This document shows positions 9,754 through 13,844 of a DNA stretch of 13,844 bases, piece after piece. A model generated the notes under the pieces. It saw only the letters and a program-made list of their open reading frames with translations. It made no database searches and was not told the origin of the DNA. Position numbers and translations under genes: made by a program. Source of the DNA: Paracoccaceae bacterium (GTDB lineage Bacteria; Pseudomonadota; Alphaproteobacteria; Rhodobacterales; Rhodobacteraceae); NCBI GenBank assembly GCA_007131465.1, contig SLQN01000418.1, positions 1-13,844 of the forward strand, given 5' to 3'. Every line of letters starts with the position of its first letter. The stretch's first letter is position 1.

Positions 9754-10685
9754 GCGCCCTTCTCCATCAAGACTCGAACATGCGCTGCAATAGACCGTCC
9801 CAGCGCCTCCAGATCATAGCCCCCTTCCAATACCGACACGACCCGCCCTTTCGCATGGCGCGCGGCAATGTCGCACAATGCGCCCGTGACCCAGGCGAAA
9901 TCGTCCTCGGTCAGGTCAAGCTCTGCCAGCGGGTCGTCTTTATGCGCGTCGAACCCGGCGGATACAAGGATCAGTTCGGGGGCGAAACGGTCGAGTTGCG
10001 GCAGCACCGTGTCCTCATAGATGCGCCGGAAAGTCGTGCCCTCCGTGCCCGGTGGCAGGGGCACGTTCATGACATTGCCATGCGCGCCGCGTTCGTCGGC
10101 ACGGCCCGTGCCCGGCCAGAGCGGCATCTGGTGACTGGACACGAAAAACGCGCGTTTCTCGTCCCAGAGCAGGTCTTGCGTGCCATTGCCATGATGGACA
10201 TCGAAATCCACTACCGCAACGCGCGACAACCCGTGCTGTTCCATTGCATGCCGCGCAGCGATGGCAACTGTCCCGAACATGCAAAACCCCATCGGTGTGG
10301 CGCGTTCGGCATGATGGCCCGGCGGGCGCATGGCGACAAAGGCGTTTTGCACTGTGCCGTCCATGACCAGATCGACCCCATGACAAGCTCCCCCAACTCC
10401 TCGCAGCGCCGCCTTCAGCGATCCGGGCGAAACATATGTATCAGCGTCGAGTTGGTAGATGCCCGCTGCGGGAATGGACATGCGAATACGCTCCACATAG
10501 TCCGCGGGATGGCACAGCATAATCTGTTTCGCGTCGGCCAGCGGTGCATCGAGCCGCAGAAGCTGCGCGAAATCGCTGTCCGACAACGCCTTCTCGACCG
10601 CCGCCATCCGGGCGATCTGCTCGGGGTGGCCAGCAGGCGTCTGATGCGCATGCGCGTCAGGATGAGAGAGCAGGGCAGTTGTCAT
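9750..10685 (-). CDS. Histone deacetylase family (zinc-dependent deacylase/amidohydrolase)
   Basis: This 311-residue protein belongs to the arginase/deacetylase fold family that includes class II histone deacetylases, acetylpolyamine amidohydrolases and AcuC. The active site is complete: RPPGHH (120-125), DFDVHHGNG (160-168) with Asp162 and His164 as expected zinc ligands, Asp246 in [11 protein letters not shown] as the third ligand, and EGGYD (287-291) with Tyr290 at the transition-state tyrosine position. The physiological substrate is unknown; acetylpolyamines, acetyl-lysine proteins or other acyl amides are possible. There is no signal peptide, so it is cytosolic. It heads the operon with xseB, ispA and dxs and overlaps xseB by ATGA. 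The ATG at 10685 has no visible Shine-Dalgarno, and no in-frame alternative lies upstream. It is divergent from amn, with 121 bases between. Confidence 0.93.
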   Translation of the reverse strand: MTTALLSHPDAHAHQTPAGHPEQIARMAAVEKALSDSDFAQLLRLDAPLADAKQIMLCHPADYVERIRMSIPAAGIYQLDADTYVSPGSLKAALRGVGGACHGVDLVMDGTVQNAFVAMRPPGHHAERATPMGFCMFGTVAIAARHAMEQHGLSRVAVVDFDVHHGNGTQDLLWDEKRAFFVSSHQMPLWPGTGRADERGAHGNVMNVPLPPGTEGTTFRRIYEDTVLPQLDRFAPELILVSAGFDAHKDDPLAELDLTEDDFAWVTGALCDIAARHAKGRVVSVLEGGYDLEALGRSIAAHVRVLMEKGA

Positions 10686-10806
10686 GCGCAGGAAGCTAGT
10701 CCATCGAGCAGGGCGGGGAAAGAGCGATTTTCTGCTGGGTCCGGCTTGTGATGGTCCCCAAGCGGTGGCACTGTCCTCTCAATGCAGCAAACCGAAGGGC
10801 CGTTCC

Positions 10807-12288
10807 ATGACGCCGAACACGTCGCTTTCCATCCTGGCACCCGAGGATGTCGCGCCGCAGTCCTTCACCGACGCCGAGGCCGCAGTTGATTGCCTTGAAG
10901 ATCTGTATTCCACGGCAACGGGTTTCCTGATCGACGCCTTCAACCGGATGGCCGCAGGCGGGCGCACGGATGCGCGGTACCGCGCCTACTATCCGGAAAT
11001 CCGCTTTTCAACCACGCGGCATGACAAGATCGATTCGCGGCTGAGTTTCGGACATGTGTCCGAGCCGGGAAGCTATGCGACCACAGTCACGCGCCCGGAC
11101 CTGTTTCGGTATTACCTGCGCCAGCAGATCGGGCTGTTGCTGCACAATCATGGCGTGCCCGTCATCATCGCGCCGTCGAACACACCGATTCCGCTGCATT
11201 TCGCCATGGCCGGGCGCGGCGATGTGCAACTGCCCGACAATGGCGATCTGGCGCTGTCACTGCGCGACCTGTTCGATGTGCCCGATCTGGCGACCACCAA
11301 TGACGACATCGTCAATGGCGAGCGCACACATGACGCGAACGGCGCGCGCCCGCTGTCGCTTTTCAGCGCGCAGCGCGTCGATTACTCGCTGGCGCGGCTG
11401 GCGCATTACACCGCCACAGCGCCCGAACATTTCCAGAACCATATCCTATTTACCAACTACCAGTTCTATGTCGATGAGTTCGAGGCCTTCGCCCGCGCGC
11501 AATTGCGCGACCCGGACAGCGGTTACACCGCTTTCGTGGCACCCGGCGGTGTGGAGATAACCGACCCCGACGCGCCCATCCCGCCGCTCGCACGCCTGCC
11601 GCAGATGCCGACCTATCATCTCAAACGCGCCAAATCCGCCGGAATCACGCTGGTCAATATCGGTGTCGGACCGTCGAACGCCAAGACTGCGACCGACCAT
11701 ATAGCAGTGCTGCGCCCGCATGCCTGGCTGATGGTTGGCCATTGCGCGGGGCTGCGCAACAGTCAGGCACTGGGCGATTTTGTGCTGGCCCATGCTTACT
11801 TGCGCGAAGACAATGTGCTTGATGCCGATCTGCCAATATGGGTTCCGATCCCGGCGCTGGCCGAAATCCAGATCGCGCTCCAGGATGCCGTTGCGCAGGT
11901 GACGCAGCTTGAAGGCTTCGCGCTCAAGCAGATCATGCGGACCGGCACGGTTGCCACCATCGACAACCGCAACTGGGAACTGCGCGACCAGTCCGGCCCG
12001 GTAAGGCGACTCAGCCAGTCGCGCGCGGTTGCGCTGGACATGGAAAGTGCGACCATTGCCGCAAACGGGTTCCGGTTTCGTGTCCCCTATGGCACGCTGT
12101 TGTGCGTGTCGGACAAGCCCCTGCATGGCGAATTGAAACTTCCGGGCATGGCATCGAGCTTCTACAAGACGCAGGTCGCCCGGCATCTGCAGATCGGCAT
12201 TCGCGCGATGGAGTTGCTGCGCGACATGCCGCTGGAGAAGATCCACAGCCGAAAATTGCGGTCCTTCAGCGAAACTGCCTTTCTGTAG
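10807..12288 (+). CDS. amn: AMP nucleosidase
   Basis: Amn hydrolyses AMP to adenine and ribose 5-phosphate, adjusting adenylate pools and feeding purine salvage. The product has 493 residues, close to the roughly 480 of E. coli Amn. The N-terminal half (about 20-230) is the AMP nucleosidase-specific domain, with RPDLFRYYLRQQIGLLLHNH and IPLHFAMAG. The C-terminal half is a nucleoside-phosphorylase-like domain: GVGPSNAKTATDHIAVLRPH, MVGHCAGLRNSQ, the ribose-binding DMESATIAANGFRFRVPYG, and CVSDKPLHGE, whose Asp matches the catalytic aspartate. The start at 10807 follows GAAGGG (10794-10799) by 7 bases. The frame is open further up to 10684, but that would run through the divergent promoter region and lacks a ribosome-binding site. 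Its promoter must lie in the 121-base gap shared with the deacetylase operon; I could not assign hexamers. Confidence 0.97.
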   Translation: MTPNTSLSILAPEDVAPQSFTDAEAAVDCLEDLYSTATGFLIDAFNRMAAGGRTDARYRAYYPEIRFSTTRHDKIDSRLSFGHVSEPGSYATTVTRPDLFRYYLRQQIGLLLHNHGVPVIIAPSNTPIPLHFAMAGRGDVQLPDNGDLALSLRDLFDVPDLATTNDDIVNGERTHDANGARPLSLFSAQRVDYSLARLAHYTATAPEHFQNHILFTNYQFYVDEFEAFARAQLRDPDSGYTAFVAPGGVEITDPDAPIPPLARLPQMPTYHLKRAKSAGITLVNIGVGPSNAKTATDHIAVLRPHAWLMVGHCAGLRNSQALGDFVLAHAYLREDNVLDADLPIWVPIPALAEIQIALQDAVAQVTQLEGFALKQIMRTGTVATIDNRNWELRDQSGPVRRLSQSRAVALDMESATIAANGFRFRVPYGTLLCVSDKPLHGELKLPGMASSFYKTQVARHLQIGIRAMELLRDMPLEKIHSRKLRSFSETAFL

Positions 12289-12298
12289 GCCCGGATTT

Positions 12299-12365
12299 CC
12301 CGCTTTTCGCAGGATATCGCCGATTTTCTGCCTCCGGGGTGATTGCCAGTGCTTCGAAAAGCGGG
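12299..12365. repeat. Exact 11-bp inverted repeat between amn and the HU gene
   Basis: CCCGCTTTTCG at 12299-12309 is the exact reverse complement of CGAAAAGCGGG at 12355-12365, with 45 bases between. The left arm starts 10 bases after the amn stop. The right arm lies in the spacer of a possible HU promoter. It could be paired operator sites or a large-loop RNA hairpin. No T-tract follows, so it is not an ordinary terminator. Confidence 0.7.
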
Positions 12366-12372
12366 CTAGATG
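12343..12372 (+). promoter_or_regulatory. Possible promoter of the HU gene
   Basis: TTGCCA (12343-12348) resembles a -35 element, and TAGATG (12367-12372), 18 bases on, is a poor -10 match (3 of 6). A competing -10 candidate is TATAGT (12385-12390, 5 of 6), which lacks a -35 partner. The 148-base gap must hold the promoter if the HU gene is not read from amn, but the exact site is uncertain. Confidence 0.3.
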
Positions 12373-12393
12373 CGCCTCGCAACATATAGTCGG

Positions 12394-12409
12394 GGGGCAG
12401 GACCGCCCC
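12394..12409 (+). other. Small hairpin in the HU leader
   Basis: GGGGC (12394-12398) pairs with GCCCC (12405-12409) around a 6-base loop, AGGACC. It ends about 16 bases before the AGGAG ribosome-binding site and would sit in the 5' leader of the HU mRNA. It could modulate message stability or translation; its role is inferred only. Confidence 0.4.
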
Positions 12410-12436
12410 AACCCAAGAATAACGCAGGAGTCTGAC

Positions 12437-12727
12437 ATGACCACAAAACCGATGACCAAGACCCAACTCGTGGCCGCGCTTGCAGAGACAATGGATGCGG
12501 ACAAGAAGACCGCCAACGCGGCACTGGATGCGCTTGCCGAGATCGTGATGAAGGAAGTTGCGGCTGGTGGCGCGATCACAGTGCCCGGGATCGGCAAGGT
12601 GATGTGCCGCGCCCGCCCCGAACGCCAGGTGCGCAACCCTGCCACGGGCGAGACCATGATGAAGCCTGCCGACAAGGCCGTGAAGGTGACAATCGCCAAG
12701 GCCCTCAAGGACGCCGTGAACGGCTGA
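12437..12727 (+). CDS. HU-family nucleoid DNA-binding protein (divergent)
   Basis: HU proteins are small basic dimers that bend and compact DNA using two beta arms that enter the minor groove. The product has 96 residues, near the usual 90-95. The N-terminal helices (MTKTQLVAALAETMDADKKT, about 6-25) and the arm-tip motif RNPATGE (conserved Pro) are clear, as is the C-terminal IAKALKDAVNG. It departs from standard HU: the usual GFGTF turn reads GIGKV, the usual GRNP reads VRNP, and the PAFKAGK stretch reads VKVTIAK. I recall a similar variant in Rhodobacterales, so it is probably a lineage form and not a decayed gene. An AGGAG site 7 bases before ATG 12437 sets the start; a second Met at residue 6 is the alternative. 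It has its own terminator. Confidence 0.93.
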   Translation: MTTKPMTKTQLVAALAETMDADKKTANAALDALAEIVMKEVAAGGAITVPGIGKVMCRARPERQVRNPATGETMMKPADKAVKVTIAKALKDAVNG

Positions 12728-12750
12728 GCCTTTCTGCGCCTTCAAGGTCG

Positions 12751-12776
12751 GGGTCATCCATCGGGTGACCCTTTTT
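12751..12776 (+). terminator. Intrinsic terminator of the HU gene
   Basis: GGGTCATCC (12751-12759) pairs with GGGTGACCC (12763-12771), nine pairs including one G-U, around the loop ATC, and is followed by TTTTT (12772-12776). It begins 24 bases after the HU stop. This is the clearest terminator in the window and separates the HU gene from the amidohydrolase gene. Confidence 0.87.
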
Positions 12777-12858
12777 CATGTGTGGCCACCCTTCCCCATC
12801 GTGCAGATCTGGGTGCGGGCAGGACATTTGGCAAGACACGAGCATCGGAGCCGACAGA

Positions 12859-13844
12859 ATGCGGATTGCGTCGCCAGACTCCGCAGAGCGCAACGCCCTG
12901 ATCCGGTTGCGCCAAGTTCTGCATGCTGCCCCGGAAGTGTCAGGCGCGGAACGCGCCACCGCTGCAACCATTTGCGACTTTCTGCGCACCAGTGCGCCTG
13001 ATGGGGTGGTCGACGGGCTGGGCGGGCATGGTCTGGCTGTCATCTATGACAGCGACCGTCCCGGCCCGACCGTCATGTTCCGCGCGGAACTGGATGCGCT
13101 GCCGATAACCGAGACCGGCACATCGGCGCATGTGTCACGCAACCCCGGCATTGCCCATCTGTGCGGGCATGACGGGCATATGGCCATACTTGCGGGACTG
13201 GGCCTGTGGCTGGGCGCGAACCGGCCCGCCCGCGGGCGCGTGACCTTGCTCTTTCAGCCCGCCGAGGAAACCGGAACCGGCGCGCGCGCCGTGCTGGCCG
13301 ACCCGCGCTTCGCTGCGTTGCGCCCCGACTGGGCCTTTGCGCTCCACAACATGCCCGGCCTGCCGCTTGGGGCGCTGGCCGTGGCCGCGGGGCCTGCCAG
13401 TTGTGCCTCGGTCGGGCTTCGCCTCCACCTTGGCGGACGCGAAGCCCATGCCGCGATGCCCGAAACCGGACGCTCGCCCGCCCCTGCACTGGCCGCGTTC
13501 ATGGCCGGGCTTTCGGCGCACACCATACCCGCGCCGATGGGACCGGACTTCCGGCTGGCGACGCTCTGCCACCTGCGCCTTGGCGCGCCAGCCTTCGGGA
13601 TAGCCCCTGGCGAGGCCGAGGCATTTGTCACGCTGCGCAGTTGCACCGACAACGCCCTTGAGGGGTTCGAGGCCGAAATCCGCGCGCTGGCGCAGGACTG
13701 TGCCAAGGGACTGGACCTGTCGATCACGCGTCACGATCACTTCAACGCTACCGAAAACGATCCGCTGGCCGCTGCCCATGTCGCCTCTGCGGGCCACAGA
13801 CTTGGCATGGAACGCGCAGAATTCACTTTTCCAATGCGCGCCTC
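12859..13844 (+). CDS. M20-family amidohydrolase/peptidase (M20D type), 3' truncated
   Basis: The frame is open from ATG 12859 to the window edge, giving 328 residues of an expected 380-400. GGAG lies 8 bases before the start. M20D enzymes are di-metal hydrolases that remove acyl groups from amino acids and related amides (hippurate hydrolase, N-acyl amino acid amidohydrolase and IAA-amino-acid hydrolase types). Metal and catalytic motifs are in order: FRAELDALPI (74-83), HLCGHDGH (100-107, Cys102 and His104), FQPAEETGTGA (132-142, Glu136/Glu137), and ALHN (161-164, His163). The lid domain is marked by GGREAHAAMPETGRSP (192-207). The last conserved His region is cut off. The exact substrate cannot be told from sequence. 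There is no signal peptide. The HU terminator upstream suggests its own promoter in 12777-12858, but I see no clear hexamers there. Confidence 0.92.
   Translation, partial: MRIASPDSAERNALIRLRQVLHAAPEVSGAERATAATICDFLRTSAPDGVVDGLGGHGLAVIYDSDRPGPTVMFRAELDALPITETGTSAHVSRNPGIAHLCGHDGHMAILAGLGLWLGANRPARGRVTLLFQPAEETGTGARAVLADPRFAALRPDWAFALHNMPGLPLGALAVAAGPASCASVGLRLHLGGREAHAAMPETGRSPAPALAAFMAGLSAHTIPAPMGPDFRLATLCHLRLGAPAFGIAPGEAEAFVTLRSCTDNALEGFEAEIRALAQDCAKGLDLSITRHDHFNATENDPLAAAHVASAGHRLGMERAEFTFPMRA

Noticed and set aside
9741..10751. A 336-codon plus-strand frame opposite the deacetylase-family gene
   Set aside because: The minus-strand product carries full catalytic motifs and coupled overlaps with its neighbours; the plus-strand frame has none.
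11446..12708. A 420-codon minus-strand frame opposite amn and the HU gene
   Set aside because: It spans two well-supported genes and their intergenic region on the other strand, with no domain of its own.

Overview
The window reads as core chromosome of a high-GC alphaproteobacterium, most likely Rhodobacterales (Rhodobacter/Roseobacter relatives). The grounds are protein character and gene order: dnaG followed directly by rpoD, and a histone-deacetylase-family gene, xseB, ispA and dxs joined by overlapping start and stop codons. This is judged from recalled family knowledge, not from a search. I see no transposase, integrase, tRNA, rRNA, CRISPR array, phage gene or toxin-antitoxin pair.

Layout. 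Positions 1-1071 (+) hold a glutamate-dehydrogenase-family gene cut at the left edge. Convergent to it on the minus strand are msrB (2235-1690, exported, with a Tat-like signal) and a small TerB-family gene (1624-1154), probably one transcript. Divergent from msrB, dnaG (2353-4299) and rpoD (4455-6449) lie on the plus strand, coding for DNA primase and the primary sigma factor. Convergent to rpoD is a four-gene minus-strand operon read as deacetylase-family gene (10685-9750), xseB (9753-9514), ispA (9517-8642), dxs (8614-6686). Its last two products make the entry enzyme of the MEP isoprenoid pathway and farnesyl diphosphate. Divergent from that operon, amn (AMP nucleosidase, 10807-12288) is followed on the plus strand by an HU-family DNA-binding protein (12437-12727) with a clear intrinsic terminator, and then by an M20-family amidohydrolase that starts at 12859 and runs off the right edge.

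The genes do housekeeping work: replication priming, transcription, isoprenoid precursor supply, purine salvage, nucleoid structure, nitrogen metabolism and oxidative repair. I found no convincing undescribed system. The points worth a second look are small: an MsrB that keeps only its catalytic and zinc cysteines, an exact 11-bp inverted repeat framing a possible promoter of the HU gene, CTAG tetranucleotides found only three times and always between genes, a G-quadruplex-like run between rpoD and dxs, and the tight coupling of a deacetylase-family gene to isoprenoid genes.

No gene-free stretch exceeds 300 bases. The longest is 6450-6685, with the G-rich run and a weak terminator-like hairpin. 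Very long open frames opposite rpoD, dxs, the deacetylase gene and amn are high-GC shadows and were discarded.
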